64,000 bases of DNA, from NCBI RefSeq assembly GCF_020382885.2, contig NC_058494.1, forward strand, positions 11,984,001-12,048,000, read 5' to 3'. The position numbers and the translations under genes are program-made. The stretch's first letter is position 1. Every line of letters begins with the position of its first letter. Positions 25,450-39,300 of the stretch are shown here, piece by piece. The stretch comes from Scatophagus argus. Its lineage: Eukaryota; Chordata; Actinopteri; Scatophagidae. Under the pieces are notes generated by a model, which was not told where the DNA came from, did no database searches, and saw nothing but the letters and a program-made list of their open reading frames with translations.

Positions 25450-28400
25450 GTGAGTGGAATAAGACTCTTCAAACCTCACGTTTGTTTTTGGGACGTTAAA
25501 TCCGTTAAAAGTTAACGTTAACTTAAAATGTTTGGATCAACGGAGTCTGTCGAGTTTTTAAAATGAAAACAGATATTAAATAACCCAAAATGACCTTGTG
25601 TCTACTCTACTCTGATGATGAAGGGAGTTACGATGTTAGGCGTGCGTCTGGCCAAGTCGGCGCTATTTGGACAGGCCAAATAGAACAGCTAATGACAGTA
25701 ACAATGTTAGCTTACAACGGTCGTCCTCGTTTAACGTGAGAGCGGACTGAAAGCATGCTTCGGCAAGCCCTTTGTTGGTCTGCCCGCCGGGTCAAATACA
25801 ATTAATCATCGCCAATTTCCTATTGCTTCCCCTTAAAGTTGATCATGGTCACCATGTGCCGACATATTCAGCTTACTCTCCTCCCATTTTTTTTATTTTT
25901 TTTTTTAAAAGAATGTAGGAGGGAGTGTTCGCACCGTCTTTCACTGGAATTTAACCAGCGATGACCCCTAACTGAAACTGACATTCTCATCTGATTAACT
26001 ATATTTTAAATTTTATATTTTATCTTAAAACAACTGACTTTTAACGTCTGAAAAGCACTTTTTTTTAGCTTTACACAGACTAAAATGGGGACAGTCCAGT
26101 CAGTAACGTAATTGAATAATTGCCTAATTGTTGCAGATATAACATGTAGGAATAACTGTGTGTTCTTAAAGTTGCCTCTCCTCGTCCAGCAGTCAGGTTA
26201 CCAGCAGTCTGGTAATCCTGTACCTGTTCTTTTCTACTGTCAGAAGTGTTTGTTAAGGGTGACACCTCGTCATTTTTCTTGTTGCTCTGAATCAGAAATA
26301 TGTGTAGGAGTCCATAACATAAAATGGAAACACATGTTTTGGCAAACTCATTACATTAATGGAATTGTCTGTTGATTTCTAAACTGTGTGAAGGGGGTGA
26401 AAACAAAGAAATAAATGATCATGACAGCATTTCTGCATGGTTTGTCTTGTGATATTTACACGTGTTCAGAATCACATCCAAAGTAACAGTAAGTGCACAA
26501 TCAGTCTTATATTCTAGTTAAATTTAGACACACACTTGTGAAACGGAAGGCTGAAACTGCTGGTCACACATAGGCCTCTGAATACAGCAAAGACCTGTAA
26601 GATGAATCATGGGAAACATTAAGACTGTACAGAGGAAGTATTACTGTATACAGTATCACTTTCAACATTACAGCCTTTTTTGTAGCTGGTTCAGGAGAAC
26701 ACCTTCAACATCATAATGAAAAAAATGAACTTTTAATAACACTTTAATAACACTAACTTGTATACATTTAAGTCTCTGAACTCCACTGACCAGCTTCATG
26801 TTAATTTTGTCCCATACAGCATGTCAGTATGTAAGCACTGTTGTTTGGCTGTTTTACATTCATCATACTGTAGTATTCCTCACACTGTTGTTGTGTTGTG
26901 TTTATTATTTTTCATGACTAATGCTAATTTATTTCACATATAAAACTAAATATTTTGCTTGAAGCTGCAGCAGTGTTCATCATGCCGTATTAACTTTGAT
27001 GTCATGGCAGGTTGATTCACAACTTTATGACCTCATGTGTGAACTTCAGTGTGCGCTGGCTTTTCGTCCTTTTGCAGGAGGAAGCAGTGAATGAGTGTTA
27101 TGTCATGGTATTTTCCATTGCGCTCTGTTTTAGTACACTGTATTTTATACAGCTGTGAATGCAATAGAGAAAAGAGGAAATCATTTGCAAAAGCATAACG
27201 TTTATGCTATACAGCAAGCAGCAATACAACAGCTGCATTGCCCTGGCCGAGTGGACATGCCGACTGTGCCAGCGGCACCTGTTGCCGCGTTAACGGCCTG
27301 TGTCAAGGACAGTTGTGACTCAGTGCAAATCAGAAAGTGAAGGAAACATTTCATCGGAATCAGCAAACAAGCTCTGTGTTTATTTTATTCAGCAATCTGT
27401 GGAACACAAAAGGGTACAGATCTTGTGTGTTGTTTCTATAGTGGTTAACTAATGGGGCATGCTGCTCTTCAGGGTCCTTCAGGGCTTCCTGGAACCTGTG
27501 AAGTGTTTTTTTTTTTTTTTAATATCGATTGTTGCCTTTTTGATTGAAGTTAGAGCACATTAACAGAGAATGTATCTGCCCAGAGGTTTCAGTTCCTTCA
27601 TTGTTACTTCACCATCAGTACTTTACCACAGTTTTATCTAATATAGCTGTGGTGTCTGAGTAAAGTACAGCAAATTTCACTGCTTTACTGATTTTTGAGT
27701 TTGGAAAACCCCAGGCTTGTCAGCTTGCGTTCAGTGTCTTCTAGTCTGTCACAGTGTCACAATCAAGTCCTGTCATCACTTCCTTCTATGGACTTTCCTT
27801 CCATGATCTTATCTGTTTTCAGCTACTACACCATAACACGCCCAGAAAACATTTTTATAATAACAACCCGCTGCAGTTAACAGTATCAAACGGCTGGCGC
27901 TGTTGGAATTTTTTTTCCCTCCACTCCCATGCCAGCGTTCGTTCAAACTGCATGACACATTATCTGAAAATATTCTGAGACACCGGAAATACTTTGAATC
28001 CCGAAGACTCGTGAGCCTTAAAAGGATTCCTGTGGCTACCCTGGCTTTGCATTAAAGCTCTCAGTGGTATAGAAAGTAAGTTGTAGCACATTTACACTTA
28101 CACAGAAAACATGCATTTTCCTCAGTGTATCTTGTGAGATCCATAAGGGGACAAAATGTCTTTACTCATGTTCTGTCAGATAGCAATTGTGAGTACATTA
28201 CTTTGTCTGTCTCAGTTTTAACAGCCGGCTGGCCCAGCTGACAAGATTTAGTCAGAGAAATCCTCAGAAGTTAGCTGTTTCATGTGTCCACTCAGCATAT
28301 GAACATCTGCTATTTAGGTCACATCTTGAGGATTCTGAGGATCTCTTGGACTGAGAACAAGGCTGAGGAGTTGCATAGTAGTTTGCTGTTTGCAGGTTTG

Positions 28401-31400
28401 GGCATGCAGACTCTTGGAAAATGGTGCAGTGTTTCAAAGTGTCTCTGGAATTGTTAGGTGGAAGCCAAGGTCTTTTTCAAATAAGATTCCTCAATCGTTA
28501 ACTTGAATCACTGTCTTCTAATAGCTCTAAAATGGAACTATTGATTTGTTGGAGGGACCAAAGTGCTATTATCAGCCGCTGATGCGTAATGGGATATGTA
28601 AAGACTCAAGGTTTTGTTCAGAGATTTGTCATCATGAGATATTGTGCTTTGAAGTGAAAAATGAGGGGGCAGATTCAGTTGTTTCTCTTACTGTTCAGAA
28701 GGACACAAACACCATTGAAACTCATGGTCTCCTACGCCTGAGCATAACTGTCTTCTCGGTCATGATCGGTTTGTACACTACACACATAGCAACAGTGGAG
28801 ACAGACCAAACCAAACATGTTTTCCACCTTTTGAAAGCGTCTGTTTGAAGTTTATCAGGAGGTTGTCATTTCATTGCTGTCATCAAAGGTTTTGTGTGTT
28901 TTTAAAAGGTCTTGTTAAAGCTGAGTGCTCTTTGCCAGCTGGCTGCTGGCCTGTGTGCTTTAGAGCTCTTTCACATTCATTCCCTTCTGGTCTTCCAACA
29001 GCTTAGTTTGTTGAGACACATAGACTTCGTAAGGAAAAATCAGTTCTTGAAAGAAAATTCGTTTTCATAGGCAGAATTTACTGAAACGAAACAATGAAAT
29101 GAAATGAAAATGAAAATTAGGAGGCACCTGGTAATGGTGCCATAAAAATCAACGCACCATAATTCATCCATTGTTGACTCAAGTGTGAATCAAACAAAGA
29201 AAGTATGAGCTAAAAGCAGACTATGAGGGTTTGCCAGTATCTGGTCCACACAAGATGTCTCAAAATGTCCATAGCACAGCCGAATCACATGATATCTTCT
29301 AATAAAAATATGTGATTGGACAATAAATGTTAGATCTTAATTGAACTGATGTGTGTCACCTCAACATCTAGAACATCTTGAATAAAAATTCAACCAGCAT
29401 TTTTAATAACCTACCTAACCTTCAACATATTTGTGTTTTCCATTTTCTTTTTAGAGAAAATTTAAAATGATTTCAGATTGACGACTTTTGACTGGCAGTG
29501 TAAATACACAATAACGCCTCATGTTACTACTGTAGCTCACGCAGTAAGTGTGGACAAGTCCCACGTACAAATTTGCACTTGACATAGTTGTCCCCACACA
29601 CACTGACTGCGCAAGACATAAAGTCTGTGTGAATGTGATCTTTTTGTGAACACCGTCTCTTGCACTGTTGTCAGCTCTGTTCTCAGTCATAATGATTAAA
29701 TAATTATTCCCATTATTATTCATGCTTCACTTATCATTGTGCTGATGCTTCCTAATCTTAGTCACACTTGTTCTTGAGTTCTGAGTAATTTTCATGTTGA
29801 CGTTATCCTTAATGGATTTTAGCATTGCTGTGTTCATGCATAAATGTGCTCTTCTGAAGTTAATTAATGCAGCTTAATGTTTTAAACCATTAGAATAAGT
29901 GCTTGTGCTAAACCAATAGTTTCACATGCTTTTGTACATGTTTTTTGTCAGGGTCTCCAAGGTAAGATGCAAGTAAAACTAGGTGGACATGAAGAAATGA
30001 TGAGGATGAATAAGTCCAGTAACAGCTCAGCGGATATTTCTGTGGCAGGCTTGCACAGTAAGATGATAGATAATTGTCCATAATGATAATCTTAAACTGA
30101 CTTACAGGACAACAGAAAAAGTTTAAAAAGATTACTGAAGTTAAAAAGAGTGTGAATAAGCAAAGTCTCAATTCTCTGTGAAAAAAGGAAGGATGTTGGT
30201 TTGCAGTGTTGTCTAGAGTACAGATCTTGATTGTGACACATTTACAACAGTATCAGAAGTGCCGCCCATGTGACCTTTTGAATGATCACAACCTGGCCCA
30301 AGGTTATTGTTGCTTTATAATGGTTAAGGATGAAAGCCTATCAGAGTCACAAGACATTTAGGAGAAGAGACTAAGAGAAATGTCCTCCTGTAGTTATTGA
30401 CTCCTGTCACGGTCATGTAAAGGAGAGCTGTTCATATCCACTTATCAACTGCAAATCCAACATTTGGGATGGTGAATGATGTAACATTTTCAAGTTAGAA
30501 ATTAACAGTGACCAAAGATAATTGTAATTAATTTGTCACTGTAGTTCGGACCGGACAAAGCGGGCTGTACAATTACATGATATACCTACCAATACAAGGC
30601 TCAAGGCTAGAGTGGGGTATAGTGTGGTGAAATGAGACTAAACCCTTTCTCAGTGGATCTTACATAATATTGACTGTGATGTCTCTACCATGCATACACC
30701 ATTGGCAGTCCTCTCTATTCAGTCATTAGTTTTTCTAAAAGAAATAATCTGAAGCCCACCCACTTCTATACTTCCCTCAAATTTCTCTTTAAAATGGTGA
30801 AAGACCACATCTTTGTCCTGAGCTCTTATTTGCTGTGGTTATCAATTGCACAAATGTTATCTGGTCAGTGACATGGTGCTGTTGTAATGCTTCACTTATT
30901 AATATTGGTTACTTTCACTACTGAAATATATTTGGAGCTTTCTGTACCACTACAAATGGGAAAAGTAGGGAAAAAAAAGCTGAGCTGACTGAGCTTGGCA
31001 CTCACAACACTTCTGTTCAGTGAGACTCACTCTTTTCTCCACACAGCAACAACAAGCTTTTTATTGCTGTGGAGGCACATAGTGTAGTTTCTCAGCAGTT
31101 CCCTTGGCTCAGATGTGAGAAGAATGCCAAAAATATACACAGTGAGTGAACTGGTTTGGTCGCTTTCAAAGTAGTGTAGTGAGTGTCTCGATTTTTTTTC
31201 TCCCCGTCTTAGGTAAGGGACTGTAACAGGCTAAAATTATAGTAGTTCAGGTCCTAATAAAATCCAGTGTAAAAAGTCTGATCATGGTGTTTCACAGTCA
31301 CTATCATGACTTAGCGATTTTATTTCACTTTAACAGTACAGCTTAAGCTTAATTTATTAAGCTGTGTTGAGGACAGTTTTATTTATTTATCCATCTGGAC

Positions 31401-34400
31401 TAAAGGAAAAAGGTAATGGTAATTCACTTGTGGTGCTCCGACAGCCAAGAAAGACATTTGGAAACAACAGTGTCTCTTTCCAGAAATCACGATCTGGTTG
31501 CTCAGGGTAGTCCACAGATCTTGTTGTGAGCAGTTTCATGTAGGAATTATTTTTCTTTTCATATCACCACGCAGAAGGAAACATGCATCTACTCATGGAC
31601 AAGAGGTTTGCTGGGTATTATGGGTCTCATCTACGTAGTACTATCTTGTACTGTTATATTAGAGAGAAGGCAGAAATCTTTACAGCTGATATCTCCAAAA
31701 GTCTGCAACTCATACCAAAACAGTCTAGATGGATAAATATGTTGTTGTTTTTTTTATTTTTTATTTTGTTGTAAACTCTGTAGTGAGCTCATGTAGCCTG
31801 GAAAACCCTCCTTGTTTTACATGTTTGTCAAGTGTTGCCTACACTTAGCTTAAGTAAATGTTGGCAATGAGTGTGCTTGGCCCAAGTGGCGTTGGTCAAA
31901 TGCTGTGTGGTGTGAGTGTGACAGAATAAGAAACATGATCTTTTCCCCATACCTCTGCATGTGGGTTATGTATGGCCTGTGTAAGATAAGAACAATGTGT
32001 CCTGACTGCATTTGTGCAGCTCTGAGTGAATGAGCCAGTCCTGCCTCTCTCCGGGATTACATGGGAAGACACCGCCTTGACAATCACTCATGTGGGAATA
32101 CACACAAACAAACACACTGACACATTCTCAGGGCACACCTCTCTCTGGGGGAAGAGAGTGAACCATGGCGACGTACTCTCATAGGAAGACATGATCACCA
32201 AACATAAAGGGGTGTAGGTGGCTAATACACATACAGTACAGTCCCACTGATTAATGGTCAAGTGTGGAACTGTTTTCGTGATCCAGTGAATAATTAGACC
32301 CCAAAGAGGCACAAACATGTAGGGACACTTGTTGAAAATGGTATTTTTCATACCCTGTGATGAAATTAGTGATGGCTCACTGTGGGCATATCCTTTTTTT
32401 GGCTCTGACATGTGACTCATTGGGATCTGGGACTACAATGAATCAGTTAACAGGTTCACTCGTTCTGCATCTTAGGAGCAAGTTTCAGTGTTGGCTAGAT
32501 GTGATTAGCACATGAGAGAGAGTGCATGCATGGTTAATGATTGTTTAACATGCTCTGATGGTGCTGTGACTTGCTGACATATTACCATTTTCACACAGCT
32601 GGGCAAAATCATGGTCATGGATTCAGTAAATTAAGTATAACTGATGTCAATCTTCAGCTGACAGTAGACATATTTTTTGCTTTAAAGAATCATAATAAAG
32701 TGGAGGATGATTGCACAATGTCCTGGCTATAGAATAATAACACCACTGCCATTTAGATTAGCTCCCTGTAAACCTCACATTGACCATGCAGTTTTGTGTG
32801 TCACCTGACACGAAACCTCTGGCTAACTGAAAGCCTGGTACCAATTCTATATTCTTTCATGGCTCCATTACAGAATAAATGAATGGATAAACTCAGGCTT
32901 TTGTTCTGCATTGTTGGTAGTTGGTACTCTGAGGAAAATGGAAAATAAATCCTGTCATCTTTGCTACAGCGGCACCAGCAATAATACCACCTGGAAACGA
33001 TAGAGGAGGAAAGTCTGTTTCCACTAAGATATTTTTCTTGTTGATGGTATCAACAGTATGCCAGAACTGGTCTGCTGCTTAACACAAATAGAAATGCCTC
33101 TCATTTTTCTGGCTTTGCTGTGCAGCATTAATGCTATTGTGAATAAGAATATCGAGTTAGCTCAACTAGAACTGTTGTACTGTAAAATGATCTGACCTGG
33201 GGGTGTTAATCAGTATTCCTTCATGTTAGCAGAGAAGTTCCACTCAAGATTGTATTCCGACAGAATGGCAGGTAAGACAAGATACAGGCGTTTGAACTGT
33301 TTATGTGAATATGTTGCACAATTATGTGGCGCATGCTAAATGCTGAATGTGAAACAAAGAAAAGCAAATATTAATTAAAGTCTTGGGAAAATTAGATTTG
33401 TAACTATCAGGGTGCTATCGTGATACTGATTCAATATATATATATGTAACTATTAACTAACTATTAATATAACTATAACTATACTAGATGGCTGTGTATT
33501 GATATATTTAGTTAAAAAAAAAAGCACTAACCCCTTTTTGTGGTTAATGCTTCATACTCTGTGGGTTTCCAGCTCTGTATTTATATCTGTCATCTTTCCT
33601 CTGGAGAATATAATTTGTAGTCCATTCTCATTAGTTTTCCTATGTGAACCTGTACAACCGCCTACATTGATAGACTATTGTCAGCAGTGGTCCTCTGCCA
33701 CAAGAGCACTCTGTCCATTAGCTAAATTCCTAGCTATTTCATTATCTAAGTGGATGGGTTCCACCCCCTACCTAAGTCTCCACTCAACCACAGGCTAGAT
33801 TCCCAGTAGCCTCCTCTCTGTCTCAAGAGGACTAAGGATAAGTCTTTCTGCTTAAGCTTGAAATATTTATCACACATAATTGAAAACACTATTGTCAGAA
33901 TTGAAATGTACACTCCTAATAGCTTAAAGGTATCATAGAAATCCTGTTTATGGGGGAATATGAACACAAATTATATGTAAAGCTGCATCTAACTGTGCCG
34001 TGGCTCCATAGTGGAAACTAGGTTATTAACTGAGCTGGTGTCAGATTTCCCTGCTGCTGCCATTTCTCCTGTAGACACCGAGGGTCTCACATTGATTTTA
34101 TAAACCACATCTCAGGACAACTTCAAGGCTTTCAAGACTGTAATGACATTGTGAATGTGTTGGCCTTGTAACGTTGTAGGTTTATGTCTGCAATATCTTT
34201 GATTTCTCTGGAAATATTTAGCGTAATGCTACAAGACACTCTGAGCTCCAGGAATAGACTGGCTGGTTGTTCCACTGTTGACTGTGGTAAAGAGAAGGAT
34301 AAGTAAGTTTGACAAAATAATTTCATTAACTGAGCTGAAAAGAGGCCGACGATGATTCTTATCACATCAAGATGTGATTTATGTGCTATTTGTGTCGTCC

Positions 34401-36314
34401 AAAGTGTGCAGCATGTGCGCATGTGATGTAGTTCAGTTAATATGATGTATTGTTTGTAAACACTGCCTGTAGGACACAGTGATCTTTATAGGAGTCATAC
34501 TACTAGTACTGTGAGTGTCTTTTAAGTAGTTGGATATAAAATGTGTTCCAGACATAACCAGATGATCGCCTACAAAGCAACTTCAAATCAGTGTAGAAGC
34601 AGCAAAACCTCTAGCTACTAGATCAGCATTATTATATGCAATCAATAAAAAAAAAGAGTGCAGGCCTGTTAGGATATGGATTATTAACCACCTGGAGGAT
34701 GTATGATTTGAGAGCACTATTGATCTCTGTCATCTGACGTCTTCGGGTGTCACTCCCAGCTGCTTAACAGCTAGCATATCAGTTGCTTTTTCATTAGTGG
34801 TGCAGGTTTGTGCATTAACCACTGCAGAATTGATTTCTGATTTAGTTGCCTAACCAGTTACCTTGAATTTATTTTAACTTTCAAATTGAATGTGTTATTG
34901 TGAAATCTCTTGTTGGCTCAGCAGTGCTGTATGACACTATACATCATGATGTGATTTCGTTAAATTTGTCAGCTGGTAGAGAGATGTTGCTGTATGATTT
35001 AAACCAAGATAGCTATCCCTTTAATATCTGTCTGTGAGCAAATATGCACATCAGTGAGCAGGGCTGGTTTTTACTTTGCATAATTTTTGCATTAATGTTC
35101 TGAAGTACCTTCATGTGTCAGGGATTTAATTCACTGGATTAGCCAAAAGAATATGTGTCCATCTGGTTGTTTTGTCACTAAATGGTTTCCAGAATTAATT
35201 TCCAGAAAATGTACTATATCATCATCATAAGCTTTGTGCTATTACACTGTGAAACACACACACACTAGGTCACTGGGATAGGAAACTTACTGTTTTTATA
35301 ACCAAGTAAATCATTACAAATTGAATGAAATAAATAACGACAAATTGTCTGTGCTATATTTGAATAAATTAAATCTGTTAACCCTTATACTTCACTAGAG
35401 GGTTTTTGGCAGTGACAGAAGTTTGATATTATTTAATAATTTGTGTGCTTTTGTTTGTTGATTATTATGTATTTATTTTTTTCACATATTCACAATGAAA
35501 CACTCTAGAAGACGCCTCCCCTTCTTATCCTCCAGCCTTCCCTTTCAATTAATTTAAATCGGCGACGTAGGCAGCTTTGATGCAGAACAAGGTTGCTATC
35601 CTTGATATTAACAACAGTTTCTCATCTGCTCAAAGTGACTGCAGAGCATTGAAGGATCACTTAAGAAATTGCCTATGAAGGTAATCAAAAATAAAGAGAG
35701 GTTGCCAGTGATTGTTTTCTTGCAGAGTGACTTGGAAGGGGGCCAGCTGCTGTTTGTTTTGTTAGACTGCAATAGTTTCTGAGTTGTTGCTGGTGCTATA
35801 GAGAAGATGGAGGGTCCTCTGCTATGCACAAGACAAACTTGATACACAAACATTTAAGTTTCTAAAGCCTAGAATTTTGTCTTTTTCTGTTTGTTTGTTT
35901 TTTTTAGCTCTTCTATTTTGTAGGCCGAGAATTGATATATATGAACTAGATCACTGGAGCAGTTCATCCTGTTCATAAATCCAAGATTAGAGATTACATG
36001 TAATCACAGAATATTGACTTTGTGCCTTGTGCATTATTGTGGGTATGATCCCAGTCATACAACAGTCCTTGAGAATTCATTCAAATGACATAGATCTTTC
36101 AAAATGTGTTTTATCAGTAGAAGAAAAACCTGTAATTGTCATAATAACTGCTGGGGTGATGGAGCACCTGTTGTGTTCTAATTGGTGTAAATACTCAAAA
36201 GCACTACTGTAAATTATACTGTTAAGTATAACAACTGTGCAAGTCAATCTTGTGTGACGTAAATTTTTCAGTTATGTGATAATATTACATCCATCATGAT
36301 TTTCTCTCCTCCAG
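25450..36314 (+). other. rhbdf2: rhbdf2 intron 1 (10.9 kb)
   Basis: Large AT-rich first intron. It contains a perfect 16-bp palindrome (25509-25524), simple T runs (25889-25905, 27506-27520) and the first copy of a duplicated segment (35695-35825). Open frames of up to 110 codons inside it show no domain, splice context or recognisable similarity. No RNA gene is recognised. Confidence 0.6.
35695..35825 (+). repeat. Direct duplication, copy A
   Basis: 131 bp beginning AGAGAGGTTGCCAGTGATTG and ending GGGTCCTCTGCTAT. It is near-identical to 36824-36959, with about six to seven substitutions and a 5-bp length difference. It lies about 490 bp upstream of the rhbdf2 start-codon exon. Confidence 0.85.
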
Positions 36315-36326
36315 CACCCTGACAGG

Positions 36327-39300
36327 ATGGCGTCGCATGGAGGGGAGGAGCCTCCTCCCAACAGCGGTCAATCAGATAGCCGTCTAAAGAGCAAGAAGCC
36401 GCCCAGCCTTGTCATAGCCATCCCTCCACCTGAGGAGATGATGTCCCACGACCCTGCAAAACAGGTAGGCTGACAGTTTTGGTCTTGACCTTGATTTTCA
36501 CTGCTCGGCCTCTTGGGGCAGGTTGTCACCTAGAAAATGTGTTATCACAATGATCAACCACTTCCTGTTACAGCGCACTTTCCCATGCGTGTTGAATTAA
36601 TAAAAAATAAAAATTAACTGTATTCTGAAGCTACAATCTTTATTTTGGCATAATATTTATAACCCTAAACATTTTATTGTCAGTATATTTTTACATGCAC
36701 CGAAATTCTTCTCTGCATTTAATTATAGATAATAATAATAATAATATATAATAGGTATAATATTTGTCCAAAACCATAAGTTAACACGAGAAATTGTTCA
36801 TCATTTACATTTATTTAGAGCTGAGAGAGGTTGCCAGTGATTGTTTTCTTGCAGAGTGACCTGGAAGGGGGCCAGCTGCTGTTTGTTTTGTTAAATTGTA
36901 ATAGTTTCCTTTCTGAGTTGTTGCTGGTGCTGTAGAGAAGATGGAGGGTCCTCTTCTATTTGACCATGAATGCGATGCTTTCTTTCACTCCACTTTAAAT
37001 ACCTTTGATTCATGGTTAACCCGCTGTTGTTCAATGAGTGGTTTTAAAACTGAAAATGTGTTAGTGAAAATTCTGTTTAATTTTTATTTTCATTTCTCTC
37101 GTACCTCCTCTTTATCCCTCAGTCTGTGGGTGAGTGGCACGAAGACATTTAACACAACACAGTAAAATCAAGGACATACATAACAAATGCTTTGATAATC
37201 AAATTTACCAAAACAGCAAACAGTTATTTAGTGGCTTGTAAAGGGTATTTGAAACTCTATTAATCAACAGCGAATTCATTTCGAAATAATCTATAGAACA
37301 ATTGATGTTGAAAAAGATTACAAGTTATTAAACTTTAAGGAAGCAGTTTGTTAGTTTTTGTAATGTACAATACATATCGGACTCATAAATGATTGGCTTG
37401 ATAATGGCAATATTTATATTATCGGCTATTGGCTGATGATGAAATTATGGTAGATAAATAGAGACAATAATATGAAGCCAAATCTCTTTCACTGATTGAA
37501 CAAATAGGCATATATACTTGATACAGAAGGTTTTAGTATGCATTTTTAAAGTTGGTTTGCATTCCATTAATACGCACAAAGAGGAAGAAGAGGAAGAACA
37601 AGGGCAAATGTAGACTTTTTTATATATATATATTTTTACAATTTCAGAGAAACTACATATCAGCCTTTCTTACCCTTCTGGAGGGCATAAACCGCAGCTT
37701 GTGACCTTTTAAACTTTTAAGTACAAAAATGTAAAATTATTGCTTGTGTTATGGGTATTCAGAGGCATGAGAGGTATTTAGAGGTATTTATTGGTTGAAA
37801 ACAATCCATGTTGTGCATCTGTTGTTAGTTTTACTGTAGCACGCAGTCTGGCACAAACAGCAGAGACCCAGCCTCTTTTAGCCCTTTTAGCCTTTGTCTA
37901 AAAGTTCCTTCCTTTTTTCTTTTCAAGTATATCAAACCATCCTCCTTATAAAAGAAGCAAAATGAAGCAAAAATAACTTATGAATGCAGCTCAAACTGTG
38001 AAATCCTGAAAGGTCCTTAAAAGAAAATGCATTCAGAGATAAGCATTTAAACAAAGTGTTTGTCAAGAGTAAAGTGAGAGTTAAACATATTATCTGTATC
38101 ATGTATATGATATTTATGTCTTTATTTGCTATGTTGCAACAGTTGCAACAGAAAACAACACTTAACCAGATAGTTAGTTAGATGTTATTGTGCAGCTCAA
38201 AAGTGAAGTTATTGAAGTATTTAACTTGAGATAGGCTTAATAGGTACGATTTAGAGCTACAATCAGTCGACTTTGGGTAAAAACAATAGTGCTTGCAAAA
38301 AGTTATTGTTTTGTTGGCAGCAAATCACAAAAAAGCTTTCTTGACTCACAACAGAGACTGCCTGTCATTTAGTTGATGACTGTTGATGCCATGCTTATTA
38401 GTCATTTGCGTCATCAGCGTTACTATATACAGAGGATGGAAAAAAAACACTTAACGTGTTAATGTGGGTAGCATGCTCTTCCACTGTACCTCTCAGTTTG
38501 CTCTTGCTTGGACAGGGACACATTTTAGAAAGTTGTAGCAGTTTTAGGGCACAAGGCCATACATTTCCCCCCTGTGGGCCTCGTGCCTAGAACACAAATG
38601 ATGGCATTTCAACTGCACAAAGTTTTATGTTGTCAGGGGTTAATTGAGCATGCTGCAGTTAAACTGTTCGTAAAGACTAGCTAGCTTAGTGAACGTGAAT
38701 GTGGGTACAGGGGCTTTGTTGTTACAAGAGGAAAAAGAACAATAATGGTTTTTCCTTTACTGAGACAAATTTAAATGTTTAAATTCTTTGGAAAAGGCCT
38801 CAAAACATTATGTGCAGTGTTTAATGCTTAAACAACTACAAGTACATTTGAAAATGTGAATTCTCTCTGCAATTACATGTCCAGTTTTGATTTTTATTCT
38901 TAAAACGTAAAGCACCAAAGAGTTAAGATAGGAGATTTTCTAGGTCCTGTTTGATTTGTGCTGTTACTGTCAGTTTCCACAATTAGAGGAGGAGCTGCTG
39001 TGTGGTTGTGTTGTATGCATGTTATATAAGACGATATGTTGCAGTGTTGAAAAACAAACAGACATTAACTGTAGAATGTGTAGTGTTCCTGCTGTCATGA
39101 TAAGTCACACTGTTAATAATATCATTATTAGATTACTTTTTATGAACCACAGAAAGTAAGTGCTCCTACCAAATAAGACTATCCAGCTACACGTCTACAT
39201 TTGCTTGTGATTTGCTGATTCAAAGATTGTTCATCTTTCTGTCCAAAGCCCACTTAATGCACAATTTTTGGTTAAAATATCCAAGACTGTAGGACTGATA

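Noticed and set aside
28546-28848. 100-codon frame in rhbdf2 intron 1
   Set aside because: No recognisable family, no Kozak or splice support, and chance frames of this length are expected in 11 kb.
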